Of a DNA stretch of 49,440 nucleotides, positions 25,373-34,545 are shown in pieces (the first letter of the stretch is position 1; each line of letters opens with the position of its first letter). Origin of the DNA: Pseudomonadota bacterium. GTDB lineage: Bacteria; Pseudomonadota; Alphaproteobacteria; Rhizobiales; Xanthobacteraceae. The DNA lies in assembly GCA_023451825.1 (NCBI GenBank), contig JAEXYA010000036.1, forward strand, positions 1 to 49,440, given 5' to 3'. Position numbers and translations under genes: made by a program. Below the pieces are notes generated by a model. The model saw only the letters and a list, made by a program, of their open reading frames with translations. It ran no database searches and had not been told where the DNA came from.

Positions 25373-25855
25373 TCAGGGCTGCGGCGCGGCCGGCGGCGTG
25401 CCCGGCGCGGGCGCAGCACCCGGCGCGGCAGCCACGCCTTCGAGCGCGACGAGCTTGGTCTTGGTGTAGCCGCCTGCACGCAGGCGCTCCATCACGTCGA
25501 AGAATTCGCCGTAAGGCACGGCACGGTCCACGCGCAAAAAGATCGGACGATCCTTGTTGCCGTTCTCCATGCTGTCGAGACGGCTGATCAGATCGACGCG
25601 GCGCACCATGTCCTCGCCGATGGCGACAGCGAGATCCGGCTTGATGCTGACATAAGTCGGCTTGTCCGGCTTCTTCTGCGGCGCCACGGTGGAGGTCGGC
25701 AGATTGATCGGCAGATCCACGGTCGACAGCGGGGCTGCGACCATGAAGATGATCAGCAGCACCAGAATGACGTCGATGAAGGGGGTGACGTTGATCTCGT
25801 GGTTTTCCGCGAAATCGTCGTCGTCACCAGAACCTTCGGAAAGCGACATACCCAT
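25373..25855 (-). CDS. exbD: TonB-system biopolymer transport protein ExbD
   Basis: A 160-residue protein with a short cytoplasmic tail, one membrane helix and a periplasmic domain. The key motif INVTPFIDVILVLLIIFMV contains the proton-relay Asp. The C-terminal tail is rich in Ala, Pro and Gly. The gene starts two bases after the exbB stop and ends 13 bases before tonB, so the three are one operon. An internal ATG at 25849 is an alternative start. Confidence 0.95.
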   Translation of the reverse strand: MGMSLSEGSGDDDDFAENHEINVTPFIDVILVLLIIFMVAAPLSTVDLPINLPTSTVAPQKKPDKPTYVSIKPDLAVAIGEDMVRRVDLISRLDSMENGNKDRPIFLRVDRAVPYGEFFDVMERLRAGGYTKTKLVALEGVAAAPGAAPAPGTPPAAPQP

Positions 25856-25857
25856 GG

Positions 25858-26763
25858 TTATTCAGCCGCTGCGCGCATGTGAGCGCTCGAGTGAGTGCGA
25901 TCGAGATCGCGCGACAACAGACGGCCCGAAGCGCCCTGCGCACGGCCGACGATTTCCATGTAGTTCTTCGTCACGCGGGCGAAGTGGTTGTACATGATCA
26001 CGGCGGGGATGGCGGCGACGAGGCCGATCGCGGTGGCGAGCAACGCTTCGGCGATGCCGGGGGCGACGACGGCGAGATTCGTCGTCTGCGATTTCGAGAT
26101 GCCGATAAAACTGTTCATGATGCCCCAGACGGTGCCGAACAGGCCGACGAAAGGCGAGATCGCGCCGACGGTGGCAAGCGAGCCCATGCCGGTGCGGATC
26201 TTGCGGCCTTCGGCGCGGACGATTTCGCCGAAGCTCGACGCTGCGCGCTCCTTGATGCCCTCGTCGCTGGAGATGCCGGCGGACATCTTGCCCTCGCGCA
26301 TCGCGGCGGCAAGCAGGCGCGACAGCACGGTCTTCTTGTCGCCGAGCGCCATTTGCGCTTCCGCCAGCGACCGCGCTTCGCCGATCTTGCGCAGCGCGCT
26401 CTTCAGGCGGTTGCTCGCGTAAGTGAGCTCCATGAATTTGAAGAAGGCGATGGTCCAGGTCATCACCGATGCGAGCGCGAGACCGACCATGACCGTCTTC
26501 ACGATCATGTCGGCGGCCATGAACATGCCCCATGGGGACAGATCATGCTCGCCGGTCGCAACCGGCGCCTTGGCGGCAGCCTCGGTTGCGGGGCTCGCAA
26601 GCGCCGGTGCGGCCGGAGAATTTTGCGAGACAGCCGGTGCCGGCGTTGCAGCGGGCGCCGTCGCTGGCGGAGCGGCAGGCGGTGTCGCCTGCTGCGCGAT
26701 GAGTGGCGATGCGAACCAGACCGTCGCCAGCGTCGCCAGCAACATAAGAACGTTTCTAAACAA
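25858..26763 (-). CDS. exbB: TonB-system energizer ExbB
   Basis: A 301-residue MotA/TolQ/ExbB family proton channel. It begins with a likely signal peptide (MLLATLATVWFASPLIAQQ), an Ala/Pro-rich periplasmic stretch to about residue 70, then three membrane segments and the conserved GLFGTVWGIMNSF and LLATAIGLVAAIPAVIMYN. I prefer the TTG at 26763 because GAGG lies seven bases upstream; the ATG at 26745 lacks a ribosome site. An Irr-box-like palindrome overlaps this start region. First gene of the exbB-exbD-tonB operon. Confidence 0.9.
   Translation of the reverse strand: MFRNVLMLLATLATVWFASPLIAQQATPPAAPPATAPAATPAPAVSQNSPAAPALASPATEAAAKAPVATGEHDLSPWGMFMAADMIVKTVMVGLALASVMTWTIAFFKFMELTYASNRLKSALRKIGEARSLAEAQMALGDKKTVLSRLLAAAMREGKMSAGISSDEGIKERAASSFGEIVRAEGRKIRTGMGSLATVGAISPFVGLFGTVWGIMNSFIGISKSQTTNLAVVAPGIAEALLATAIGLVAAIPAVIMYNHFARVTKNYMEIVGRAQGASGRLLSRDLDRTHSSAHMRAAAE
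26744..26760. promoter_or_regulatory. Irr-box (iron control element)-like palindrome
   Basis: ATAAGAACGTTTCTAAA matches 12 of 14 defined positions of the iron control element TTTAGAA-N3-TTCTAAA known from Bradyrhizobium. The inner AGAA-N3-TTCT is perfectly symmetrical. It overlaps the first codons of exbB, which is unusual for an operator and leaves its role open. Confidence 0.45.
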
Positions 26764-27585
26764 GATGGTACCTCGGCCCAGTAGCAGACAGGATTTCGAA
26801 AGAGACGGCCAAGCCGGCCGCTTCGGATTCACCACGTCGGCAGCGCTCAATCCAAAAGCAATGCGCGCCGTCAAGATCGGATAACAGGCGCGCATGCGCA
26901 TGCCGTATCATGCCTCGCTCCGCCGCAAAAGTCGCGCGGTGCATGGCAGCATTTACGTGTTTTGCGAGTTGCAGTTTAGAAGCAGAATAAACTGAGCTCG
27001 CAAAGCCGCCCTCACCTTCACTCGCAGCCTTCTCGTCGCAACGCGTCGAAGCTGAATATGTAACGGCGATGGACATCATCGTACGCTGTGATCGGGTGAA
27101 TGGCGTGTGATGCGCTCACCACGGTACCGCGGCTGAAAACGCATCATGTCCTTAACGGCATTGCGCCCGATTTGCCCACATCAATGGACCCGATTGCGCT
27201 TGAATAGCTCCAGATCAAAATCATTCTAAACTGGAGACGCGATTTTCGACTGCCTCAGGGCCGCCGCAGAGGCGCCACAAGCGCGCCACACCGATCGAGC
27301 GCCGCTACGCGCCAAACTTTACTGATCCGGTCAACTGCGGATTGCTGCATCCGAGACGCCCGGCAGCGAGGCGTTGCGCACCGGATCAATTTAACAAGCC
27401 GCCGCTGACGCTTCATGGAAACAAGCAGAAACACTTGATTACATGAAGTTTTCGCAATGATGAACGTTCTCGCGGGCTCGTGTGTTTACAGGATTGAACC
27501 GGGTTTTTAACTGGCCGCAACGGTGCAACCGGGCCGGGTAAACCGATCCGTGCCTCTGTGTTGCCGCAAGCCAGAAGAGCCCGCC
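26764..27585. other. 822-bp intergenic region between exbB and the RND efflux genes
   Basis: This is the longest gene-free stretch of the window. It must hold divergent promoters for exbB and the efflux adaptor. It contains an Irr-box-like site at 26975-26991 and an inverted pair of TGATCCGGT (about 27330) and ACCGGATCA (about 27397). Open frames in it have no recognisable similarity. Confidence 0.6.
26975..26991. promoter_or_regulatory. second, weaker Irr-box-like site upstream of exbB
   Basis: TTTAGAAGCAGAATAAA matches 11 of 14 defined positions of TTTAGAA-N3-TTCTAAA, with one half perfect. It lies about 210 bases upstream of the exbB start, a better position for an operator than the first site. 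Confidence 0.4.
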
Positions 27586-28743
27586 ATGACCACGCGCCCC
27601 CGTTTCCGCTGGACCAGCTTGATATTGCTGGCTGTTTTGCTCGGCGGCGGATACGCGCTCTTGCGGCATTACAGAGGCGGCGACGTGCAGGCCCAGGCCG
27701 ACAGGCCGCGCACGCCCGCCCCCATTCCGGTCAAGCTCGCATCGGTCGAGAAGGCTGACTTCCCTGTTTATTTGACTGGCCTTGGTACTGTGCAGGGCTT
27801 CAACACCGTCGTCGTACGTACGCGCGTCGATGGCCAGATCGATCGTATCGCTTTCACCGAAGGCCAGGTCGTTCGGGAAGGCGACCTGCTCGCGCAGATC
27901 GATCCCCGGCCCTTCCAGGCCGCACTCGATCAAGCCAAGGCAAAGAAAGCACAGGACGAAGCCAATCTCGCCAATGCCAATCTCGACCTGCAGCGCTACA
28001 CGAAACTCGGCGAATTCGCGACGCGGCAGCAGACCGATACGCAACGTTCGACGGTGCAGCAGGTCACCGCTTTGATCGCCGCTGACGATGCGGCGATCGC
28101 CAACGCGCAGACCCAACTCGACTATACGACGGTGAAAGCGCCGATCGCCGGCGTGGTTGGCTTTCGTCAGGTGGACAAGGGCAACATCGTCAATGCCTCG
28201 ACCCAAACCGGCATTGTCACCATCGCGCAGATCGAACCGATCGCGGTGATCTTCACGGTGCCCGAACAGCATCTCGTCGATATCAATATGCAACTGGCGA
28301 AAAATCCGCTCGCCGTCGATGCCTACACCACCGACGGCAAGCGGCTCCTGTCGAAGGGCCGGCTCGAAGTCGTCAACAACACCGTCGATACGACCAGCGG
28401 CACCATCCGACTCAAGGCCGTGTTCGACAACAAGGATCACGTCCTGTGGCCGGGCCTGTCGATCTCGACGCGTCTCCTCGTCTCCACACTGAAAGACGCC
28501 ACCGTCGTGCCGGACGATGCCGTGCAGCACGGCGCCGACGGCCTCTACGCATTCGCCGTCGGTGCGGACAACAAGGCCGACCTGCGCAAGATCAAGGTCG
28601 GTCGCTCCATCGATGGCCGCACGGTGATCGAAGACGGGCTGGCGCCTGGCGATCGGGTGATCGTCGCGGGACAATATAAGGTGCAGCCTGGCTCTGTCGT
28701 CGCTTCTGCCGTTGCCGCGGCCGAAACCGCGAAGGGGCAGTAA
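27586..28743 (+). CDS. RND efflux periplasmic adaptor subunit (MdtA-like)
   Basis: A 385-residue membrane-fusion protein that links an RND pump to an outer-membrane channel. The N-terminal membrane anchor (LILLAVLLGGGYALLRHY) is followed by the lipoyl half-motifs VEKADFPVYLTGLGTVQGFN and DYTTVKAPIAGVVGFR, an alpha hairpin (residues 110-165), and beta-barrel and membrane-proximal parts. The ATG at 27586 has only a weak ribosome site (AGAAGAG). It is followed by the pump gene after three bases. No TolC-like gene is adjacent. Confidence 0.93.
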   Translation: MTTRPRFRWTSLILLAVLLGGGYALLRHYRGGDVQAQADRPRTPAPIPVKLASVEKADFPVYLTGLGTVQGFNTVVVRTRVDGQIDRIAFTEGQVVREGDLLAQIDPRPFQAALDQAKAKKAQDEANLANANLDLQRYTKLGEFATRQQTDTQRSTVQQVTALIAADDAAIANAQTQLDYTTVKAPIAGVVGFRQVDKGNIVNASTQTGIVTIAQIEPIAVIFTVPEQHLVDINMQLAKNPLAVDAYTTDGKRLLSKGRLEVVNNTVDTTSGTIRLKAVFDNKDHVLWPGLSISTRLLVSTLKDATVVPDDAVQHGADGLYAFAVGADNKADLRKIKVGRSIDGRTVIEDGLAPGDRVIVAGQYKVQPGSVVASAVAAAETAKGQ

Positions 28744-28746
28744 GCC

Positions 28747-31700
28747 ATGAACGGAGGCATCTCATCGCCGTTCATTCGCTATCCCATCGCAACATCGCTG
28801 CTGATGGCCGGCATCCTGTTTGTCGGCCTCGTTGCCTATCCCCTGCTTCCAGTCGCGCCATTGCCGCAAGTGGATTTCCCGACGGTACAGGTCTCCGCGA
28901 CATTGCCCGGTGCGAGTCCGGAGACGATGGCAACCTCCGTGGCGCAGCCGCTCGAGCGGCAGTTCGCGCAGATCCCCGGCGTCGCGCAGATGACGTCATC
29001 GAGCTCGCTCGGCACCGCCGCGGTTACGATCCAATTCGACCTCAACCGCTCCATCGACGGCGCAGCCAATGACGTGCAGGCGGCGATCAATGCCGCCAGC
29101 GGCCAATTGCCCAAGAGCCTTCCATCACCGCCAACCTATCGCAAGGTCAATCCGGCAGATTCGCCGATCATGCTGCTTTCGGCGACATCCGACACGTTGC
29201 CGATCACGACCGTCAGCGACAGCGTCGACGCCCAGCTCGCGCAGCAGATCAGCCAGATTACTGGCGTTGCACAGGTGACGATCGGTGGCCAGCAGAAGCC
29301 TGCCATTCGCATCCAGATCGATCCTGCAAAACTTGTCGCCAAGGATCTCGGCCTCGAAGATATTCGTACTCAACTTGCCGTCACCACGGTCGATAGCCCG
29401 AAAGGCAATATCGACGGCGCCACGCGTAGCTATACGATCTATGCCAACGACCAGTTGCCGGACTCGAAGGACTGGAACGACGTCATCATCGCCTATCGCA
29501 ATGGCGGCCCACTGCGCGTGCGCGATATCGGCCATGCGGTGACCGGCCCTGAAGATGCCAAGCAAGCTGCCTGGGCCAATGGCAAGCGCGGCGTGTTCCT
29601 GGTGATCTTCAAGCAGCCCGGCGCCAATGTCATCGACACCGTGGACAAGATCAAAGCCGAGCTGCCGCGTCTCGTCGCGGCGATCCCGCCGACGGTCGAG
29701 ATCAAGGTGCTGAGCGACCGCACCCAGACCATCCGCGCTGCCGTGCAGGATGTGCAATTCACCCTGCTCCTCACCATCGCTCTCGTGGTCATGGTGATCT
29801 TCATCTTCCTGCGCAATGTGTGGGCCACGATTATTCCCAGCATCACAGTCCCTCTGGCACTGCTCGGCGCATGCGCATTGATGTGGGTGTTTGGCTATAC
29901 GCTCGATAATCTCTCGCTGATGGCGCTGACCATCTCGGTCGGTTTCGTGGTGGACGATGCCATCGTGATGCTGGAGAACATCACCCGCTATATCGAGGAA
30001 GGCGAAACGCCGATGGCCGCGGCTCTCAAGGGCGCCAGCGAAATCGGCTTCACCATCGTTTCGATTTCGATCTCGCTGGTGGCCGTTCTCATCCCGCTGC
30101 TGCTGATGGGTGGCATCATCGGCCGCCTGTTCCGCGAATTCGCCATCACGCTCACGATGGCGATCTTCGTGTCGCTCGTCGTTTCTCTGACACTGACGCC
30201 GATGATGGCCTCACGCTTCCTGCGCGACGAAAAGCACGCCAAACACGGCCGTTTCTACCAGATGAGCGAAAACGTGTTCGACGCCATGCTGCGCGCCTAT
30301 GAACGCGGGCTGGATATCGTGCTGCGCTGGCGCCTGACCACGCTGATGGTGTTTTTCGCCACCGTGGCGTTGTCGGTCTATCTGTTCGTCATCATCCCGA
30401 AAGGTTTTTTCCCGCAGCAGGACACCGGCCTGATTACCGCGTCCTCGGAGGCAGCGCAGGACATTTCCTTTGCCGACATGCGCAAGCATCAGGAAGAACT
30501 TGGCAAGATCGTGCAGGCCGATCCCGATGTCGCCACCGTCGCCATGGCCATCGGCGGCAATAGCGGTGCGCTCAACACCGGCCGCATGTTCATCACGCTG
30601 AAGCCGCGCGACGAACGATCGGCTTCAGCCCAGCAGATCATCGCGCGGCTGCGGCCGAAGCTAGAGAAGGTGGAAGGCGCGCGGCTTTTCATGCAGGCTG
30701 CGCAGGATGTCCGTCTCGGCGGTCGCGCCACCCGCACGCAATTCGAATACACGCTACAGGACGCCAATCTCGCCGAACTGAACGAATGGGCGCCGAAGAT
30801 CCTGACTAAGATGCAGACGCTGCCGGAATTGCGCGACGTTGCCACCGACCAGCAGACCAAGGGCACGACGCTGACGCTGAGCATCGATCGCGACAGCGCC
30901 TCGCGCTTCGGCATCACGCCACAGCTGATCGATGACACGATGTATGATTCATTCGGTCAGCGCCAGATCGCGCAGTTCTTCACGCAGCTGAACAGCTATC
31001 ACGTCATTCTGGAAATCCTGCCGGAGCTTCAGGGCAAACTCGACACGCTGGACAAGATCTACATCAAGTCGCCAACCACCGGCGATCAGGTGCCGCTCTC
31101 CGCTTTCGTCAAATGGACCACGGTGCCGGTGCGGCCGCTCTCGATTAGCCATCAGGGCCAATTCCCGGCCATCACCATCAGCTTCAACCTTGCACAGGGG
31201 ATCGCGCTCGGTCAGGCCACCGATGCCGTGCAAAACGCGATGCAGGAGCTGAATGCACCGGCCACGCTACGCGGCACATTCCAGGGCACCGCGCAGGCCT
31301 TCCAGCAATCGCTTTCAACGGTGCCGCTGCTCATTCTCGCAGCGCTGGTCGTGGTCTATCTGATCCTCGGCATTCTCTATGAAAGCTACATCCACCCGCT
31401 GACGATCCTGTCCACCCTACCCTCCGCAGGCGTCGGCGCGCTGGCGATCCTGATGGCGTTCGGCTTCGACTTCAGCCTGATCGCGCTGATCGGGATCATC
31501 CTGTTGATCGGCATCGTGAAGAAGAACGGCATCATGCTGGTGGACTTTGCCATCGCCGCCGAGCGCGACGAGCGTCTCGAACCCGAGGCTGCGATCCGCA
31601 AGGCAGCGCTGCTGCGCTTCCGCCCCATCATGATGACCACGATGGCCGCATTGCTCGGTGGCGTGCCGCTGATGCTCGGCACCGGCACGGGATCGGAGAT

Positions 31701-31890
31701 TCGCCAGCCGCTCGGCTATGCCATGGTCGGCGGGCTCATCGTCAGCCAGGCGCTGACGCTGTTCACGACGCCGGTGGTCTATGTGTATCTCGATCGGTTA
31801 TCGCATGTGATGTCGCGTTGGGGACGCAAGGGCGGATCTTCGGATCCTCAGACGATCGACAGCGAATTGGCAAAGCAAGCTGCCGAATAG
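28747..31890 (+). CDS. RND multidrug efflux pump (MdtB/MdtC/AcrB-like)
   Basis: A 1047-residue proton-driven inner-membrane pump of the HAE1 family. It begins SSPFIRYPIATSLLMAGILF. It has twelve predicted membrane segments in two halves with large periplasmic loops. The TM4 motif VGFVVDDAIVMLENI carries the two proton-relay Asp residues, and GFFPQQDTGLI marks the start of the second half. Length is typical. Adjacent adaptor and pump with no porin suggest a shared TolC-like channel encoded elsewhere. Substrates could include drugs, detergents or plant compounds. Confidence 0.95.
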   Translation: MNGGISSPFIRYPIATSLLMAGILFVGLVAYPLLPVAPLPQVDFPTVQVSATLPGASPETMATSVAQPLERQFAQIPGVAQMTSSSSLGTAAVTIQFDLNRSIDGAANDVQAAINAASGQLPKSLPSPPTYRKVNPADSPIMLLSATSDTLPITTVSDSVDAQLAQQISQITGVAQVTIGGQQKPAIRIQIDPAKLVAKDLGLEDIRTQLAVTTVDSPKGNIDGATRSYTIYANDQLPDSKDWNDVIIAYRNGGPLRVRDIGHAVTGPEDAKQAAWANGKRGVFLVIFKQPGANVIDTVDKIKAELPRLVAAIPPTVEIKVLSDRTQTIRAAVQDVQFTLLLTIALVVMVIFIFLRNVWATIIPSITVPLALLGACALMWVFGYTLDNLSLMALTISVGFVVDDAIVMLENITRYIEEGETPMAAALKGASEIGFTIVSISISLVAVLIPLLLMGGIIGRLFREFAITLTMAIFVSLVVSLTLTPMMASRFLRDEKHAKHGRFYQMSENVFDAMLRAYERGLDIVLRWRLTTLMVFFATVALSVYLFVIIPKGFFPQQDTGLITASSEAAQDISFADMRKHQEELGKIVQADPDVATVAMAIGGNSGALNTGRMFITLKPRDERSASAQQIIARLRPKLEKVEGARLFMQAAQDVRLGGRATRTQFEYTLQDANLAELNEWAPKILTKMQTLPELRDVATDQQTKGTTLTLSIDRDSASRFGITPQLIDDTMYDSFGQRQIAQFFTQLNSYHVILEILPELQGKLDTLDKIYIKSPTTGDQVPLSAFVKWTTVPVRPLSISHQGQFPAITISFNLAQGIALGQATDAVQNAMQELNAPATLRGTFQGTAQAFQQSLSTVPLLILAALVVVYLILGILYESYIHPLTILSTLPSAGVGALAILMAFGFDFSLIALIGIILLIGIVKKNGIMLVDFAIAAERDERLEPEAAIRKAALLRFRPIMMTTMAALLGGVPLMLGTGTGSEIRQPLGYAMVGGLIVSQALTLFTTPVVYVYLDRLSHVMSRWGRKGGSSDPQTIDSELAKQAAE

Positions 31891-32038
31891 AAACGTGCAG
31901 CCTGTGCCTGCATGAACGGCGTTTTCGCCCAGCGCGCAGATCGGTGATCCGCGCGAGATCACGCTCCAGGCAAAAGTCGAGTTCTGAGCCAGCGGAACGG
32001 CGCAGGTGGGCGGCATGACTGCCGCCCGCATGAGGCCG

Positions 32039-32365
32039 TCAGGCCCTTGCCATCTCATCGTCGCTACGCGCGGACGATTTCTTCTTGGTGCTGCCCTTGG
32101 CGCTGACGAAGCGGATGTCGATCTGGGCGCCATTGACCTTGACCAGCTCACAGCGCCGGTAAGCCAGCCCGGTCGAGGACAGCAGCAGGAAGAACTCTTT
32201 CAGATTGAGGCCTTCGATCGAACTTTCCAGCGTCAGCTGCGCATCATTGGTCGACACGGCCGTGAGCACGCAATTGCGCCGCCAGGTGCCATCGATCCCC
32301 ATGATCCAGACGTTGTAGCCACGCCCGAAGGTGACCCGTCCGCCGCTTGCAACGTCTTCTGCCAT
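32039..32365 (-). CDS. PilZ-like domain protein
   Basis: A 108-residue single-domain protein (MAEDVASGGRVTFGRGYNVW; DGTWRRNCVLTAVSTNDAQL) with a basic Lys/Ser-rich tail (GSTKKKSSARSDD). The beta-rich pattern suggests a PilZ fold, but the c-di-GMP motifs RxxxR and D/NxSxxG are degenerate (RRNCV and STNDAQ). It may have lost nucleotide binding. It lies next to, but is not clearly co-transcribed with, the chemoreceptor genes. Confidence 0.65.
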   Translation of the reverse strand: MAEDVASGGRVTFGRGYNVWIMGIDGTWRRNCVLTAVSTNDAQLTLESSIEGLNLKEFFLLLSSTGLAYRRCELVKVNGAQIDIRFVSAKGSTKKKSSARSDDEMARA

Positions 32366-32493
32366 TCATTCGACAATCAAATTGGTCCGCGCAATCGGCG
32401 GTGAGAATAGAATAGTCGCAATCGTACGACTGCCCACAATATTTGCAGTCATGATACGCTCGCAGCAAAATGCTAAGAGTCTCTGAAAACAGA

Positions 32494-32515
32494 AGCCGGC
32501 GCTAACGCGCCGGCT
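32494..32515 (-). terminator. probable terminator after the first chemoreceptor gene
   Basis: Read on the minus strand, AGCCGGCGC and GCGCCGGCT form a GC-rich stem around GTTA, followed by TTCTGTTTTC. It lies 18 bases after the stop codon. The T tract is interrupted, so strength is uncertain. Confidence 0.65.
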
Positions 32516-32532
32516 CCGATATATCCCACGCC

Positions 32533-34227
32533 TTAGGCGGCGCGGACGGCGCTGAGGAAGTTGCTCACCTCGACCTTCAGGCGGGTCGAGTCCGAGGACA
32601 GCGACTGCGCTGCCGACAGCACCTGCGTCGATGCCGAGCCGGTCTCGCTGGCGCCGCGCTGCACGTCGGTGATGTTCGACGAAACCTGCATCGTGCCCTG
32701 GGCCGCCTGCTGGACGTTGCGCGAGATTTCCTGCGTGGCAGCACCCTGCTCTTCCACGGCCGACGCGATCGTCGAGGCAATCTCGGACATGCGGCCGATG
32801 GTGTCGCCGATTTCCTTGATCGCACCAACCGACTGCTGCGTCGCCGCCTGGATTCCGGAAATCTGCGTGGAGATTTCACCGGTCGCCTTGGCCGTCTGCT
32901 CGGCCAGCGCCTTCACTTCCGAGGCAACGACCGCAAAGCCCTTGCCGGCATCACCGGCGCGCGCCGCTTCGATGGTCGCATTCAGCGCGAGCAGATTGGT
33001 CTGGCCCGCGATGTTGTTGATGAGCTCAACGACATCACCGATGCGTGCAGCGGCAGTGGCGAGTTCGCTGACCCGATCATTGGTCACGCGCGCCTGATCG
33101 ACGGCCTGCCCGGCGATCGTCGCGGACTCCTGGACCTGTCGGCTGATCTCGTTGACCGACGACGCCATCTCCTCGGTCGCCGAGGCGACGGACTGCACAT
33201 TGGTCGAGGCTTCTTCCGACGCCGCAGCCACCGAGGTGGTCAGCTCCTGCGAACGCTCCGCAGTCGCCGTCAGCGTGCCGGCCGAAGCTTCGAGCTCCGT
33301 CGAGGCGGACGCAACAGTCTCGACGATCTCGCCGATCATCGATTCGAAATCGCGGGTGATCTGGTCGACGCGACGGCCGCGCTCGATCTTGGCTTCGGCA
33401 TCGACGGCGGCGGCTTCATCCGCGGCACGCTTGTCGATCAGCGCCTGCTTGAACACCTGCAACGCGTCACCCATGGTGCCGATCTCGGTCTTCATGCCCT
33501 GATGCGGCACCACAGCGGTGAGATCACCGGCGCCGAGCGACTGCATCGGCTTCACGATCGACGCGATGCCCGACGAGACGTCACGCACCAGATAAATGCC
33601 GATACCGATACCGAGCAGCGCGGAAACGCCGAGGATCGATGCGATCATGAAGAACGCTGCGCTATAATCGTTCGCAGCATCCAGGCCGGCTTTGTCGGCG
33701 CCGCCATTGTTGAAATTGACGAGGCGCGTCAGCAACGCATCGGCCTTCTGCCCCTGCGGGATCGCTTTTCCGTCGTTGAAAGTGTTCGCAGTGCGCGGGA
33801 ACGTATCCGCCGGCGTGGCGCGCGACTGGGCGAGGACATCCTGCGCCAGCTTCATATAAGCGGCCCATTCCTGGCTCCACTGGTCGTAGATCGCACGCTC
33901 TTCGGCAGAGGTGATCATTTTCTCATAAGCTTGGCGGGTCTTGAGCGCCTGCTCGTCTTGCGTCTGCAAGCGCTGCTCCGCAGCGGCCTTGGCTTCCGCG
34001 GTTTCAGACAACAGATGTCCGCGCAGAACGCTTCGATAATTCACTGCCGCCGTGCGCAGTTGACCGAGCGCACGCACGCTGGGCAGCCAGCTCTGCTGAA
34101 TCTCGACCGTCTTCGAATTGATGTAGCCCATCTTGTAGATGGAAAGGATGCCCATGCCGGTCATACCGACCAGCAGCAGCGAAATGACAATCGCAATCTT
34201 GTTACGAATGGAGAGGCGAGAAAACAT
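32533..34227 (-). CDS. methyl-accepting chemotaxis protein
   Basis: A 564-residue transmembrane chemoreceptor. TM1 is at about residues 10-32, followed by a periplasmic four-helix-bundle sensor (35-185), TM2 at about 186-208, HAMP (209-262), and a cytoplasmic signalling coiled coil with the hairpin tip EVVELINNIAGQTNLLALNATIEAARAG split around residues 390-430. The C-terminus (NFLSAVRAA) has no CheR/CheB pentapeptide. From HAMP on it is nearly identical to the next gene, while the sensor domains differ. Confidence 0.95.
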   Translation of the reverse strand: MFSRLSIRNKIAIVISLLLVGMTGMGILSIYKMGYINSKTVEIQQSWLPSVRALGQLRTAAVNYRSVLRGHLLSETAEAKAAAEQRLQTQDEQALKTRQAYEKMITSAEERAIYDQWSQEWAAYMKLAQDVLAQSRATPADTFPRTANTFNDGKAIPQGQKADALLTRLVNFNNGGADKAGLDAANDYSAAFFMIASILGVSALLGIGIGIYLVRDVSSGIASIVKPMQSLGAGDLTAVVPHQGMKTEIGTMGDALQVFKQALIDKRAADEAAAVDAEAKIERGRRVDQITRDFESMIGEIVETVASASTELEASAGTLTATAERSQELTTSVAAASEEASTNVQSVASATEEMASSVNEISRQVQESATIAGQAVDQARVTNDRVSELATAAARIGDVVELINNIAGQTNLLALNATIEAARAGDAGKGFAVVASEVKALAEQTAKATGEISTQISGIQAATQQSVGAIKEIGDTIGRMSEIASTIASAVEEQGAATQEISRNVQQAAQGTMQVSSNITDVQRGASETGSASTQVLSAAQSLSSDSTRLKVEVSNFLSAVRAA

Positions 34228-34545
34228 GAGTCATCATTCCTTCGATCAGGGATCGTTGGCGTCAGCTTGAAGAGGATTTCGTTTTTGAAATGAGACGCGT
34301 CATGCGTCGCCGACGCGAAGGCCGGCGGGGCCATGGCCACATCGAATCGGAGACCTTTACCCTTGCGTTCTGCTTAGCGGCACGGAAGTTAAGAAGCGGT
34401 GCAGCAAATTCGCAAGCGCGGTATCAAGAAACCTTTATCATAAAATTAGTTCGCTTCGCGAACGCGACGGTTGGTCGCGCATTCCAGAAACGAAAAAGGC
34501 CGGCGCGATTGCGCCGGCCTTTTTTTGTTTGCGAAAGGATCGCGA
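34228..34545. other. 318-bp spacer between the two chemoreceptor genes
   Basis: Contains the promoter region of the downstream receptor gene, a small perfect hairpin GTTCGC-TTC-GCGAAC at 34449-34463, and the strong terminator at 34493-34527. No gene is evident. Confidence 0.7.
34493..34527 (-). terminator. strong Rho-independent terminator after the second chemoreceptor gene
   Basis: AAAGGCCGGCGC-GATT-GCGCCGGCCTTT is a perfect stem with A and T runs on both sides, so it can work in both directions. It lies 19 bases after the stop codon of the 34546-36237 gene. Confidence 0.92.

Noticed and set aside
26756..27079. 107-residue minus-strand open frame upstream of exbB
   Set aside because: No similarity, no ribosome site, and it overlaps the exbB start and the Irr-box-like sites. 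It is probably chance.
27439..28674. 411-residue minus-strand open frame over the efflux adaptor gene
   Set aside because: It is antisense to a well-conserved membrane-fusion protein gene and shows only Asp/Arg/His-rich low-complexity sequence.
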